A stretch of 41,711 bases of DNA. It comes from an uncultured Lachnospiraceae bacterium. Lineage in GTDB: Bacteria; Bacillota; Clostridia; Lachnospirales; Lachnospiraceae. The stretch's first letter is position 1. Each line of letters opens with the position of its first letter. Both the position numbers and the translations under genes were made by a program. This document shows positions 8,375 through 17,265 of the stretch, one piece after another. The stretch spans positions 1-41,711 of the forward strand of contig CAMXIK010000028.1 in NCBI GenBank assembly GCA_947243855.1, read 5' to 3'. The notes below the pieces were generated by a model. The model was not told the origin of the DNA. It ran no database searches and saw only the letters and a list, made by a program, of their open reading frames with translations.

Positions 8375-10273
8375 ATGGAAGAAAACAAAGCTTTCAAGCC
8401 GTATATTCCCGCGGAAAAAATCACCCCGGAATTTACGGTGACATCGATTATCATGGGCATTATCCTTGCCATCGTATTTGGTGCGGCTAATGCGTACCTT
8501 GGCCTTCGCGTGGGCATGACGGTGTCGGCGTCGATACCGGCGGCGGTGATTTCCATGGGTGTAATCCGTGTGATTATGAAGAAAAACTCCATTTTGGAGA
8601 GTAACATGGTGCAGACCATCGGTTCCGCTGGCGAATCGCTGGCGGCAGGCGCGATCTTTACGATGCCCGCCCTTTTCCTGTGGGCGGAAGAGGGACTCTG
8701 CGGTATGCCGAGTCTGGTAGAGATTACGTTGATTGCGCTCTGCGGCGGCGTTCTCGGCGTGCTGTTTATGATCCCGCTGCGCAACGCTTTGATCGTGAAG
8801 GAACATGCGACCCTGCTTTATCCGGAAGGTACGGCTTGTGCGGACGTGCTTTTGGCGGGCGAGGAGGGCGGCTCCAATGCGTCCACCGTATTCAGCGGCA
8901 TGGGCCTTGCGGCAATCTTCAAGTTCTTGGTAGACGGCGTGAAGGTGATTCCGGCGGATATCGCCGTAGCCTTTAAATCCTTTAAGGGAGAGCTGGGCGT
9001 GGAGGTTTACCCGGCGCTTCTGGGCGTTGGTTACATCGTAGGGCCGAAGATCGCCTCCTATATGTTTGTTGGTTCTTTGATTGGCTGGATGGTGATTATC
9101 CCCATGATCTGCTTGTTTGGCGCGAATACGTGGATGTATCCGGCGGATGTGGGCGTAACGATCGGACAGCTCTATGCGGAGGGCGGCGCAGGTGCGCTCT
9201 GGGGCTCCTACGTGAGATACATTGGCGCAGGCGCGATCGCTACGGGCGGTATCATTTCCCTGATCAAGTCTATGCCTTTGATTGTGACGACTTTCCGGGA
9301 TTCTATCAAGAGCATGAAGGGCGGCAAGAATACCAGCGACGCGAGAACGGCGCAGGATCTGCCTATGAGCATTGTGCTGATCGGCATTGTGGCAATGATC
9401 GTGATTATCTGGCTTGTGCCTGCGATCCCGGTCAACATTCTCGGCGCGCTTTTGATCGTGGTATTCGGCTTCTTCTTTGCCACGGTTTCTTCCCGTATGG
9501 TGGGACTGATCGGCAGTTCCAATAACCCTGTTTCCGGTATGGCGATTGCAACGCTTTTGATTGCGACCATTACCATCAAGGCGACGGGCGACAGCGGCAT
9601 TACGGGTATGATGGGAGCCATTGCCATCGGTTCTGTGATTTGTATTATTGCTGCGATTGCGGGCGATACTTCGCAGGATCTAAAAACGGGATATCTCTTG
9701 GGCGCAACGCCGAAGAAGCAGCAGATCGGCGAGTTGGTCGGTGTGGTTGCGTCTGGTCTTGCCATCGGCGGCGTGCTTTATCTTCTGAATGCGGCATGGG
9801 GTTATGGCGGCGCGGAGGTTCCCGCACCTCAGGCAACCCTGATGAAGATGATTGTGGAAGGTATCATGGGCGGCGAGCTTCCTTGGACGCTTGTGTTTAT
9901 CGGCGTATTTCTGGCGATTGGCCTTGAGATTCTGCGGATTCCGGTTATGCCTTTTGCCATTGGTCTGTATCTGCCGATTTACCTGAATGCCGGCATTATG
10001 GTGGGCGGCGTGGTACGCATGTTCATGGATGGCAGGAAGAATGTGGATGAAAAGACCAAAGAGAGACAGTCCACGGACGGTACGCTGTACTGCGCGGGCA
10101 TGATTGCGGGCGAAGGTTTAGTGGGTATTCTGTTAGCCATCTTAGCAGTTTGCGGCGTGACCATGGATCTTTCGGGATCGCTTAACACGGGGAACATCGG
10201 CGGCCTTGTACTGCTGGCGGTGATGGTTCTCTGTCTGCTTAGGTTCTCGCTTTGGAAGAAGAGTAAGAATTGA
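8375..10273 (+). CDS. OPT family oligopeptide transporter
   Basis: A 632-aa polytopic membrane protein with about 14-16 hydrophobic segments. It has OPT family signatures: NAYLGLRVGMTVSASIPAAV near the N-terminus, QTIGSAGESLAAG, LLYPEGTACADVL, and the C-terminal IPVMPFAIGLYLPIYLNAGI. OPT proteins move oligopeptides or metal chelates, usually with protons; this bacterial branch has no defined substrate. The RBS is AAGGAGAG and the promoter is at 8292. The stop overlaps the start of a PqqD-like gene (TGATG), which suggests translational coupling and a functional link. Confidence 0.93.
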   Translation: MEENKAFKPYIPAEKITPEFTVTSIIMGIILAIVFGAANAYLGLRVGMTVSASIPAAVISMGVIRVIMKKNSILESNMVQTIGSAGESLAAGAIFTMPALFLWAEEGLCGMPSLVEITLIALCGGVLGVLFMIPLRNALIVKEHATLLYPEGTACADVLLAGEEGGSNASTVFSGMGLAAIFKFLVDGVKVIPADIAVAFKSFKGELGVEVYPALLGVGYIVGPKIASYMFVGSLIGWMVIIPMICLFGANTWMYPADVGVTIGQLYAEGGAGALWGSYVRYIGAGAIATGGIISLIKSMPLIVTTFRDSIKSMKGGKNTSDARTAQDLPMSIVLIGIVAMIVIIWLVPAIPVNILGALLIVVFGFFFATVSSRMVGLIGSSNNPVSGMAIATLLIATITIKATGDSGITGMMGAIAIGSVICIIAAIAGDTSQDLKTGYLLGATPKKQQIGELVGVVASGLAIGGVLYLLNAAWGYGGAEVPAPQATLMKMIVEGIMGGELPWTLVFIGVFLAIGLEILRIPVMPFAIGLYLPIYLNAGIMVGGVVRMFMDGRKNVDEKTKERQSTDGTLYCAGMIAGEGLVGILLAILAVCGVTMDLSGSLNTGNIGGLVLLAVMVLCLLRFSLWKKSKN

Positions 10274-10626
10274 TGAAAAAGAAAAAAGAACAGAAAAACT
10301 ATCTGGATCTGGTTCCGGAGAGAGCTTCTGCGCTGACTTGGACACAGGACGACGAGGGAATCGTCGTCCTGGAAGTCGAGAATACGGGCGTTTTTAACCG
10401 CATTGCGCAAAAGCTGTTTAAAAGACCGAAGGTGACCAAAGTGCACATGGAAAAGTACGGGAGTTTCCTTTGGCCGCTGATCGACGGAAAGCGGACGGTG
10501 ATGGAGCTTGCCGATCTGCAAAAGGCGGAGTTTGGGGAAGAAGTAGAACCGCTGTATCCGCGGGTAGTCAAGTATATGCAGATCATGGAGAGCTATCATT
10601 TTATTAGGTTTCGGGAGTCGTTGTAA
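10273..10626 (+). CDS. PqqD family protein
   Basis: A 117-aa protein with a very basic start (MKKKKEQKNYLDLVP) and a PqqD-like winged-helix body: LEVENTGVFNRIAQKLF, then FLWPLIDGKRTVMELADL, which is the W-x-L-x-DG-x-TV-x-E-L pattern of RiPP precursor-binding PqqD domains. Start ATG 10273 overlaps the OPT stop by one base. No radical SAM enzyme or RiPP precursor is adjacent, so the peptide partner is unknown. The pairing with a peptide transporter suggests that it presents a peptide to the transporter or regulates it (inference). Confidence 0.85.
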   Translation: MKKKKEQKNYLDLVPERASALTWTQDDEGIVVLEVENTGVFNRIAQKLFKRPKVTKVHMEKYGSFLWPLIDGKRTVMELADLQKAEFGEEVEPLYPRVVKYMQIMESYHFIRFRESL

Positions 10627-10638
10627 TGCGAGAGCATT

Positions 10639-12141
10639 TCACGGCTCCTGTTTTTCGAGGAAAGGCACATAGGTATAATCATCTAAATCGGTACAGATCC
10701 AAAGAAGACGGTCGTCTGATTCTACCAGATAATCCCAGAACGGGGCGCGTCCAAATATCTGCTGAATCCGCCATTTCCCATGATAGCCAGTCTCCTGCTC
10801 GTAACGATATAGGGCGATGTAACAGGGCTGATAGATGGAGGTTTCATAAAGATCGCCAAAAGGATTTTCGATGGGCGGCGTTTCAAAGCGCTCATGGTAA
10901 TCAAAATCCCGCCATTCCAATTGCGTGTCGTAAGAGACCGCGTCATTGTAGCCAGCACTCCGGCTGCCGTTCTCATATTGGGCATACAAAACCACATATC
11001 TGCGGTCAGCGCCGCAGTTTTTTTCATCGGGATGGCACAGTACATTCAGAACTACGTCATGATGATCCTGAGAGAGCAGGATATTGTAATAACCGCCCTT
11101 TATAGGCCAGATGCGCTCAACCGTCCATTGCTCTGCCATAAAATCATACCCAATCCGTCTGCCGTAATCGCGCATAATGTAGGCGGCTTCCAGATAAATC
11201 CACCAATGGAAGCCCTGCCCGTCCCGTGACGTCATAAAATCGTGTTCGTAGATAAAATTCTCATCCTCCGCATAAGAATACCACGGGTCTGTTTCGTTAT
11301 AAACCAAGGGTATCCATTTGAATGTCATGGGCTTGGCCGCATATTTTTCCGCGATTTGCCGATACTCCGCTTCGGAGATTGGAATATCGGGGTCGCCGTT
11401 TTCTCCCGGGGCCAATTTGAAATATTTGCTGGAAGTGGTATCGGTGGCGTTGTCCCAAGTGTTTTCTATGGCGGTTTTGTCCAGGATCACCCAATCTTGC
11501 GCGTCTTCCAGATATTGCAGATAGGTGATGGTGGAATAGCCTGCGCCAGCGCTGTCCACTTCCAGAATGCCGTTTTCACAAAAAATCATGGAAAAATAGG
11601 AGGAGACGAAGTAGCTCATCTCGACGCCTTTTTCTTCGTTATAATGGTAGATGGCATAAGGATAAGCCTCGGACCAGTATTGGGCCATGATTAATTCCGG
11701 GAAACCGTCGCCCGACAGATCCTTTAGGGCATAGCAGACGGAATTATTCGGAGTTGCTTTTGCGTAGACGCCAAGTTCATCGTACACATACGGCCATTCG
11801 CCGTGCCAGAGCCGCTCCTGTACGCTTTCGGTATCTTTTTCGGCTATGCACGTATCGATATAGTCTTCGTATTGCCGCAGAACTTCAATATAAGGTTCCG
11901 GCATATCCGGGCTGATAGCGATATGCCATGTTTTGGGTGCAGAGGGTGTTGTGTCGGGTTGGGGTGCGGAGGGCGTTGTGCCGGGTTTGGGTGCGGAAGG
12001 CGGCGTGTCGGGTTTGGCGGATTCGGTGCTCATGGCAGCGGTTTGTTCTGTTTCCGCTGCATCAAGATTTGCATGTGCGCATAAGCAGGTGATGCAGACA
12101 AGCGAAAGTCCCATTAGCATTCGTTTGATAAGCTGTTCCAT
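10639..12141 (-). CDS. Secreted hypothetical protein with Pro/Thr linker
   Basis: A 500-aa exported protein. A signal peptide (about 1-24, ending CAHA) is followed by a low-complexity Pro/Ser/Thr linker (about 43-70) built from PSAPxPxTT units that looks like a cell-wall spacer. A large folded part begins at about 70. Residues 139-150 (LKDLSGDGFPEL) resemble the Asp-rich calcium-type loops of FG-GAP/dockerin-like repeats, and the remainder is rich in Trp and Tyr. I recognise no family. Gene order is convergent with pqqD (12 bp apart) and divergent from the pantothenate operon. No clear terminator is seen. Function unknown. Confidence 0.8.
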   Translation of the reverse strand: MEQLIKRMLMGLSLVCITCLCAHANLDAAETEQTAAMSTESAKPDTPPSAPKPGTTPSAPQPDTTPSAPKTWHIAISPDMPEPYIEVLRQYEDYIDTCIAEKDTESVQERLWHGEWPYVYDELGVYAKATPNNSVCYALKDLSGDGFPELIMAQYWSEAYPYAIYHYNEEKGVEMSYFVSSYFSMIFCENGILEVDSAGAGYSTITYLQYLEDAQDWVILDKTAIENTWDNATDTTSSKYFKLAPGENGDPDIPISEAEYRQIAEKYAAKPMTFKWIPLVYNETDPWYSYAEDENFIYEHDFMTSRDGQGFHWWIYLEAAYIMRDYGRRIGYDFMAEQWTVERIWPIKGGYYNILLSQDHHDVVLNVLCHPDEKNCGADRRYVVLYAQYENGSRSAGYNDAVSYDTQLEWRDFDYHERFETPPIENPFGDLYETSIYQPCYIALYRYEQETGYHGKWRIQQIFGRAPFWDYLVESDDRLLWICTDLDDYTYVPFLEKQEP

Positions 12142-12269
12142 CCCGCCCAGCTCCTTCCCGTTTCGTGTATTCTTTGTAAGTTGCGCTCATTGGCGCAAGT
12201 ATGATTCGTCCATTGTATAAAGGCTGGCTGAACCGTTGCATAAATAGTATAACATAGTGTAAAAATATA

Positions 12270-12298
12270 TTGTCAAAAAAAAAACAATGTGGTATTAT
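12270..12298 (+). promoter_or_regulatory. Promoter of the pantothenate/CoA operon
   Basis: TTGTCA (12270-12275), a 17-bp A-rich spacer, TATTAT (12293-12298), 50 bp before the ATG. A TTGACA on the opposite strand (12276-12271) with TATACT (12251-12246) at 19-bp spacing may serve the divergent secreted-protein gene. Confidence 0.6.
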
Positions 12299-12347
12299 GA
12301 CACCGTATTGTATCTCGTATGAGAATAATAACAGGAGGATTTGTACC

Positions 12348-13181
12348 ATGAAAAATGAAAAGACTTATGAACTGGTGCTTACGGCACTGTTCACCGCCAT
12401 AATCGTGATTATGGCATTCACACCGCTGGGATATATCCCGTTAGTCGTGATCAACGCGACGATCATTCACATCCCGGTTATCCTTGGAGCGCTATTTCTT
12501 GGACCGAAGAAAGGTGCATTTTTAGGATTCGTATTCGGACTTACCAGCTTTATTAACAATACATTTAAGGCGGCCACTGCCTCGGCGTTTGTATTTTCGC
12601 CGGTTCTGGCCTATAACGTAGTAGGGGTATCGGGTATCTTCAAGAGCCTGTACATTTGTTTTGTGCCGAGAATTTTGGTGGGCGTTGTGCCTTATTTTGT
12701 TTATATCCTGATTCGCAAAGCTTTAAAGAGCGAACAGAAATCGGCGCGGATTGTTGTCAATGCGGCGGCCTCTTTGATATTGTTTATTTCCGTAAGGGCC
12801 TTTTGCATCCGATTGATGCCGGAGACGATTACCGCGCTTGTCGGTACGCTGATTGGCCTTGCGGCGGGTATTGTGCTGATGGTTGTTCTCACGGTCAGCG
12901 GCAGCAAAAAGGGAAGCGCGAATATTGCGCTGGCATACGCGGGACTGGCAGGCGCTTTCACCAACACCCTGTTTGTCATGAGCGGTATTTTTATCCTGTA
13001 TAAAGAGGCTTACGCGCAGGCGGTAGGCGTTGCCGGGGAGGCGGTGCTCGATGTAATCATGGGCGTGGTAACCTTTAACGGCATTGTGGAGGCGGTTGTT
13101 GCGGCTATTATCGTGGCGGGTGTGGGCTATGCGTTGACGAGAATAAAACCAATTTATGAAGAAAGCAGGGCAAAGGCATGA
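12348..13181 (+). CDS. ECF transporter S component, probably pantothenate (PanT-like)
   Basis: A 277-aa integral membrane protein with about six hydrophobic segments. The N-terminal part (YELVLTALFTAIIVIMAFTP, then GYIPLVVINATIIHIPVILG) is typical of substrate-binding S components of energy-coupling factor vitamin transporters, which work with shared EcfA/EcfT encoded elsewhere. ATG 12348 has AGGAGG eight bases upstream; the longer frame from 12270 begins in the promoter. The stop overlaps the coaX start (ATGA), so substrate assignment to pantothenate rests on operon context: coaX, the first CoA enzyme, follows directly, then coaBC. A larger-than-usual S component. Confidence 0.88.
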   Translation: MKNEKTYELVLTALFTAIIVIMAFTPLGYIPLVVINATIIHIPVILGALFLGPKKGAFLGFVFGLTSFINNTFKAATASAFVFSPVLAYNVVGVSGIFKSLYICFVPRILVGVVPYFVYILIRKALKSEQKSARIVVNAAASLILFISVRAFCIRLMPETITALVGTLIGLAAGIVLMVVLTVSGSKKGSANIALAYAGLAGAFTNTLFVMSGIFILYKEAYAQAVGVAGEAVLDVIMGVVTFNGIVEAVVAAIIVAGVGYALTRIKPIYEESRAKA

Positions 13182-13948
13182 TTTTAGCGATTGATATAGG
13201 CAATACCAACATTGTCATCGGTTGCATAGACGGGGAGAAGGTTTGTTTTGTGGAGCGGGCGTCCACGAATCTGGCCAAGACGGAATTGGAGTATGTGGTG
13301 GAGTTCCGGACGCTTTTCGAGCTTTATCACATTGGCATGGAGGAAATCACCGGAAGCATCATTTCCTCGGTCGTGCCGCCCCTCAACAATATCATAAAGA
13401 CTGGACTGGAAAAAATGTTTCATCAGGCCCCTATGGTGGTGGGTCCCGGACTCAAGACCGGTCTGAATATCTTAATGGACAATCCGGCCCAGCTTGGGTC
13501 GGATCTGGTGGTAAACGCGGTGGCGGGCCTGCATTATTACGGCGCGCCGATCATCATGATCGACATGGGCACGGCCACGACCATCAGCGTGGTGGATAAG
13601 AAGAAAAATTATATCGGCGGCATGATTCTGCCGGGTGTCAAGGTATCGCTGGATTCTCTGGTAAACCGCACTTCACAGCTTCCGCGGATCAGCTTGGAGC
13701 CTCCGAAGAAAGTGATCGGCAGGAACACGATCGACTGTATGAAGAGCGGCATTGTGATGGGACAGGCGGCCTGTCTGGACGGCATGGTGGAGCGGATTTA
13801 CGACGAGCTTGGCTATGAAGCGCCGGTGGTGGCTACAGGCGGCCTTGCGGGAAGCATCGTCCCCTATTGTAAGAAAAATATCATTTGTGACAATGAGCTT
13901 ACCTTGAAAGGGCTGGGGTTGATTTATCATAAAAATATTGAAATATAA
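13178..13948 (+). CDS. coaX: Type III pantothenate kinase
   Basis: A 256-aa kinase phosphorylating pantothenate, the first step of CoA synthesis. The ASKHA-fold phosphate-binding motif DIGNTN is at 6-11, followed by SSVVPPLN, the substrate loop GSDLVVNAVAGLHYYG (in place of the usual GxDR, the key position reads Gly-Ser-Asp-Leu) and DMGTATTISVV. The C-terminal ATGGLAG completes the nucleotide site. Its start overlaps the upstream S-component stop by 4 bases. Confidence 0.95.
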   Translation: MILAIDIGNTNIVIGCIDGEKVCFVERASTNLAKTELEYVVEFRTLFELYHIGMEEITGSIISSVVPPLNNIIKTGLEKMFHQAPMVVGPGLKTGLNILMDNPAQLGSDLVVNAVAGLHYYGAPIIMIDMGTATTISVVDKKKNYIGGMILPGVKVSLDSLVNRTSQLPRISLEPPKKVIGRNTIDCMKSGIVMGQAACLDGMVERIYDELGYEAPVVATGGLAGSIVPYCKKNIICDNELTLKGLGLIYHKNIEI

Positions 13949-13993
13949 CACGCGTAATAAATTCCGCCGGAAAGAGGCGAAGGGAGGTAACGT

Positions 13994-15196
13994 ATGTTAT
14001 TAAAAGGAAAACATGTCGTTTTGGGGGTAAGCGGCAGCATAGCCGCTTATAAGATTGCCTCTTTGGCAAGTATGCTCGTCAAAAAGCAGGCGGACGTGAC
14101 GGTGATTATGACGCCCAACGCTGTCAATTTTATCAATCCCATTACGTTTGAAGCGTTGACGGGGAATAAGTGTCTGGTGGACACCTTTGACCGTAATTTT
14201 CAATTTAACGTGGAACATGTGGCGTTAGCCAAAATGGCTGACGTTTTTCTCGTTGCCCCCGCTTCCGCCGACGTGATTGCGAAAGCGGCCTGCGGCATCG
14301 CGGACGATATGCTGACGACGACTCTCTTGGCCTGCCGCTGTCCGAAGATTTTTGCGCCGGCCATGAATACAAGGATGTATGAAAACCCCGTTGTGCAGGA
14401 TAATATAAAGAAATTGAAAGACTACGGCATGGAGGTGGTTACCCCTGCGGCGGGATATCTGGCCTGCGGGGATACGGGCGCGGGTAAAATGCCGGAGCCG
14501 GAGGTTCTCTTTGAAGCCATTGTGTGTGCGCTGACTCCGAAGGATATGGCGGGAAAGAAGCTGCTTGTCACGGCGGGTCCTACGCAGGAAAGTCTTGACC
14601 CCGTGCGCTATATCAGCAACCATTCCACGGGTAAAATGGGGTATGCCATCGCGAGACAGGCCATGCTTCGCGGCGCGCAGGTTACCCTTGTGTCGGGGAA
14701 AACGGAGTTACAGCCGCCCGCGGGCGTAAACGTTGTGCCGGTGGTGTCTGCGGCGGATATGGCAGCGGCGGTGAAAACGGCGGCTTCCGAGCAGGATATT
14801 ATCATTAAGGCGGCGGCGGTGGCGGACTATCGCCCGGCATCCGTGGCGCAGGAGAAGATGAAGAAAAAGGACGGAGAGCTTTCCATCGAATTGGAGCGCA
14901 CGGAAGACATTCTGGCGTGGCTTGGCGTCCATCGGCGCGAAGGGCAGTTTTTGTGCGGCTTTTCCATGGAGACGGAGCATTTGTTGGAAAATTCCAGAGC
15001 GAAACTGGAAAAGAAAAATATTGATATGATTGTCGCTAACAATCTGCGGCAGGAGGGAGCGGGCTTCGGTACAGAGACCAACGTGGCGACGATTCTTACG
15101 AAGGACGATACCGTGGAACTGCCGATGATGTCCAAGGAAGAGGTGGCGGACAGACTGCTTACCTGTATTTTGGGAAAGAAAGAGGGACTAGAATAA
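13994..15196 (+). CDS. coaBC: Bifunctional phosphopantothenoylcysteine decarboxylase/synthase
   Basis: A 400-aa fusion. The CoaC half (1-185) is an FMN-dependent decarboxylase: [15 protein letters not shown], catalytic-site motif [11 protein letters not shown], and the substrate flap Cys in [16 protein letters not shown]. The CoaB half (about 190-400) is the CTP-dependent ligase: [36 protein letters not shown] and the [16 protein letters not shown] region. RBS GGGAGGT. The 45-bp gap after coaX has no terminator, so it belongs to the same operon. Together with the S component and coaX it covers pantothenate uptake to phosphopantetheine. Confidence 0.97.
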   Translation: MLLKGKHVVLGVSGSIAAYKIASLASMLVKKQADVTVIMTPNAVNFINPITFEALTGNKCLVDTFDRNFQFNVEHVALAKMADVFLVAPASADVIAKAACGIADDMLTTTLLACRCPKIFAPAMNTRMYENPVVQDNIKKLKDYGMEVVTPAAGYLACGDTGAGKMPEPEVLFEAIVCALTPKDMAGKKLLVTAGPTQESLDPVRYISNHSTGKMGYAIARQAMLRGAQVTLVSGKTELQPPAGVNVVPVVSAADMAAAVKTAASEQDIIIKAAAVADYRPASVAQEKMKKKDGELSIELERTEDILAWLGVHRREGQFLCGFSMETEHLLENSRAKLEKKNIDMIVANNLRQEGAGFGTETNVATILTKDDTVELPMMSKEEVADRLLTCILGKKEGLE

Positions 15197-15197
15197 T

Positions 15198-15749
15198 ATG
15201 AGAATTGGATCAGGGTACGATGTGCACAGACTGGCGGAAGGACGAAAATGTATCATCGGCGGGGTAGAGATGCCCTATGAGAAGGGGCTTCTGGGGCATT
15301 CCGACGCGGACGTGCTTCTTCATGCCATCATGGACGCTCTGCTGGGAGCGGCGGCGCTGGGGGATATCGGCAAACATTTCCCTGATACGGACCCGGCTTA
15401 CAAGGGAATTTCCTCCATAAAGCTTTTGGAGCATGTGGCGAAGCTTTTGGAGGAAAATTTATTTTTGGTGGAAAACATCGACGCAACGATCATTGCGCAG
15501 GCGCCGAAAATGCGCCCCCACATCGATCAAATGCGGGAGAATATTGCGCGGGCTCTCGGCATTGAGGTGAGTCAGGTGAACGTGAAAGCAACCACCGAGG
15601 AGGGGCTTGGCTTTACGGGAAGGGGCGAGGGCATTTCCGCGCAGGCGGTGTGTCTGCTCGCGAGTCCCAGAGAGCTTTACAGCGAGGATGTGGCCGCGAG
15701 AGGTTGCGAGGGCTGTCCGGGGTGCAGGATGGCAGAGGGGGAAGTGTAA
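15198..15749 (+). CDS. ispF: 2-C-methyl-D-erythritol 2,4-cyclodiphosphate synthase with Cys-rich tail
   Basis: A 183-aa enzyme of the MEP isoprenoid pathway. N-terminal metal motif [11 protein letters not shown] (Asp-x-His), [31 protein letters not shown], and C-terminal [19 protein letters not shown]. The core ends at about residue 157, matching the usual length of about 158. Twenty-five extra residues follow, ending in CEGCPGC (C-x2-C-x2-C). The start is one base after the coaBC stop, so the two are translationally linked. In many Firmicutes ispF is followed by cysE; here the accessory region intervenes. Confidence 0.95.
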   Translation: MRIGSGYDVHRLAEGRKCIIGGVEMPYEKGLLGHSDADVLLHAIMDALLGAAALGDIGKHFPDTDPAYKGISSIKLLEHVAKLLEENLFLVENIDATIIAQAPKMRPHIDQMRENIARALGIEVSQVNVKATTEEGLGFTGRGEGISAQAVCLLASPRELYSEDVAARGCEGCPGCRMAEGEV

Positions 15750-15799
15750 CAGGCTAAGATGTGTAAAATGTAATGGATGGGAAACAGAGGAGTTTCAAG

Positions 15800-15828
15800 G
15801 GCTATGACATAACGGTTATAGCCTTTTT
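15800..15828 (+). terminator. Intrinsic terminator of the CoA/ispF operon
   Basis: Stem GGCTATGAC/GGTTATAGCC (one G-T wobble) followed by TTTTTGT, 50 bp after the ispF stop. Confidence 0.85.
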
Positions 15829-15853
15829 GTGTGGCAGGAGAGTGGTATAAACG

Positions 15854-15885
15854 AAAAAGAACAATACTCTTTGTGGAGTATTGTT
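15854..15885 (-). terminator. Intrinsic terminator of the XRE gene
   Basis: Ten-bp stem AACAATACTC/GAGTATTGTT with a 6-nt loop. On the minus strand it is followed by CTTTTTCG, 4 bp after the XRE stop. The + strand side also has TCTTT. Confidence 0.8.
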
Positions 15886-15888
15886 TCT

Positions 15889-16110
15889 TTAGTTAGGCTT
15901 ATATTCAAGTAGGTCTGCAATTGAGCAGTTCAGGGTGTTGCATATTCTAACCAGCACATCAATATCTAATCTAGTAATTGTATTGTTAAGGTAACCGTTT
16001 AGCTGTGAGCGTTGTAATTCTGCTCTTTGGCAAAATTTGTTTTTGCTTAAGCCTGCTTCTTCAAGTAATTCTTTTAGATGAATTTCGATAGTCCCTCGTG
16101 TTTCGGCCAA
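15889..16110 (-). CDS. Small XRE-family (Cro/C1-type) transcriptional regulator
   Basis: A 73-aa protein that is essentially one helix-turn-helix domain: HLKELLEEAGLSKNKFCQRA (helices 1-2), ELQRSQLNGYLNN (recognition helix), DIDVLVRICNTLNCSIADLL (helices 4-5). I choose TTG at 16110 because the Shine-Dalgarno GGGAGG (16125-16119) lies 8 nt before it. The in-frame GTG at 16119 overlaps that sequence and cannot use it. It is divergent from the small membrane protein gene across a very AT-rich spacer, so it may repress itself, its neighbour or both (inference). Confidence 0.85.
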   Translation of the reverse strand: MAETRGTIEIHLKELLEEAGLSKNKFCQRAELQRSQLNGYLNNTITRLDIDVLVRICNTLNCSIADLLEYKPN

Positions 16111-16268
16111 TATAGACACCTCCCTATATATGTTAAATATATTGTATCTTTTTTATTATTGTAAAATCAGTTATAATATGTTATGAATAGTTAAATAAAT
16201 ATAATAAAATAGTTATAGAAAGTTGCACAATCAAATAAAAGAGATAAGGAAACGGGAGGAGAAAAAGT

Positions 16269-16514
16269 ATGAAATTGCTAGAAGATTTTTTTTCATGGTT
16301 TTTAATTGTATATGTTGCATCAATTCCCATTATATGGTTATGGGTATTCTATCATAAAGTGAAATGTCGGAAGGTAGATTCGTGTGTAAACAGAAAATGT
16401 AAATTTTGGCAATGGTGCAGTCATAACAAAGAGGAAAGAAAAAAGGATGAACTTGAATATAGGAGACAATGGCTGATGCGTAGATACGGATTATCTGAGA
16501 ATGATTTGGAATGA
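16269..16514 (+). CDS. Small Cys-rich single-pass membrane protein
   Basis: An 81-aa protein with RBS GGGAGGAG and start ATG 16269. One strongly hydrophobic helix (about 7-30, FFSWFLIVYVASIPIIWLWV) is followed by a basic stretch with four cysteines (C-x6-C-x4-C-x5-C within 33-52) and a charged C-terminal helix. The cysteine spacing could form a small metal site, but no family is recognised. It is AT-rich, like the XRE gene beside it, suggesting joint acquisition. Confidence 0.65.
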   Translation: MKLLEDFFSWFLIVYVASIPIIWLWVFYHKVKCRKVDSCVNRKCKFWQWCSHNKEERKKDELEYRRQWLMRRYGLSENDLE

Positions 16515-16602
16515 AGTGATCCCAATGAAAATTTGATAGAAATATGAGCGTAGTTGTGGTATGCTGTTAAAAATATAAAATGGGATTAGAAGAGCAGATT
16601 TC

Positions 16603-17151
16603 ATGAAAATATTAATTATAAATTGTAGTCCGGTAAGAAACGGCGCGACGGCTGAGATTGTGAAGCTTGTCAATTCCTTCGTAAGTCTGGATAACGAGGT
16701 TCGTATGACTTGCATCGACGATTATCACATCGACTTTTGCAAAGGATGCCGCAAGTGCCATGTAACGGCGCAATGTTTTCAAAAGGACGATGTAGGAAAA
16801 TTGATGGCGCAGTATGAATGGGCGGATAAAATTGTGTCGGTATCGCCTTCTTATTGGGCGGATATTCCCGGACAGTTTAAAGCATTTATTGACCGATGTA
16901 CGCCGTGGTGTAATACGCACGAGCCCCATGCAAAGCTTTCAGGCGGTAAAAAGGGGTACATCATTGCCTTAAGAACAGGGCCGAGTATGCCAGAATGCGA
17001 AAAAGTGATGGGCAGCATTGCGCATTTTTACGGGCATTTGGAAATTGAGACTTGCGGGAAATTGGGATTATGTTCTGTTGAATATAAGGAAGACGTTGCG
17101 GGCAGAGCGGGGGAGATTAAGGAATTTGTAAGAAATTTCCTGCTTGCATGA
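16603..17151 (+). CDS. Flavodoxin-fold NAD(P)H-dependent oxidoreductase
   Basis: A 182-aa protein with the flavodoxin-like FMN phosphate loop at the N-terminus (INCSPVRNGATAEIV) and the C-x2-C-x2-C-type segment FCKGCRKCHVTAQC after strand 2, common in the clostridial NADPH-dependent FMN reductase group. The flavin-contacting loop SPSYWADIPGQFKAFIDR follows. It probably reduces flavins, quinones or small electrophiles; the substrate is unknown. The RBS is weak (AGAAGAGC). It is a single gene. Confidence 0.85.
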   Translation: MKILIINCSPVRNGATAEIVKLVNSFVSLDNEVRMTCIDDYHIDFCKGCRKCHVTAQCFQKDDVGKLMAQYEWADKIVSVSPSYWADIPGQFKAFIDRCTPWCNTHEPHAKLSGGKKGYIIALRTGPSMPECEKVMGSIAHFYGHLEIETCGKLGLCSVEYKEDVAGRAGEIKEFVRNFLLA

Positions 17152-17208
17152 TGAATGGGATGAGGGTTATAGAATATCATATAGAAGGCAAAATATATTT
17201 GGAAATTG

Positions 17209-17237
17209 TTGTTGAGAATAAAAATATATGTTATACT
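17209..17237 (+). promoter_or_regulatory. Promoter of the type II toxin-antitoxin pair
   Basis: TTGTTG (17209-17214), 17-bp spacer, TATACT (17232-17237), 28 bp before the antitoxin start. Confidence 0.6.
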
Positions 17238-17265
17238 GTAGCTGATTAGAAAGGGTGTGATTTAT

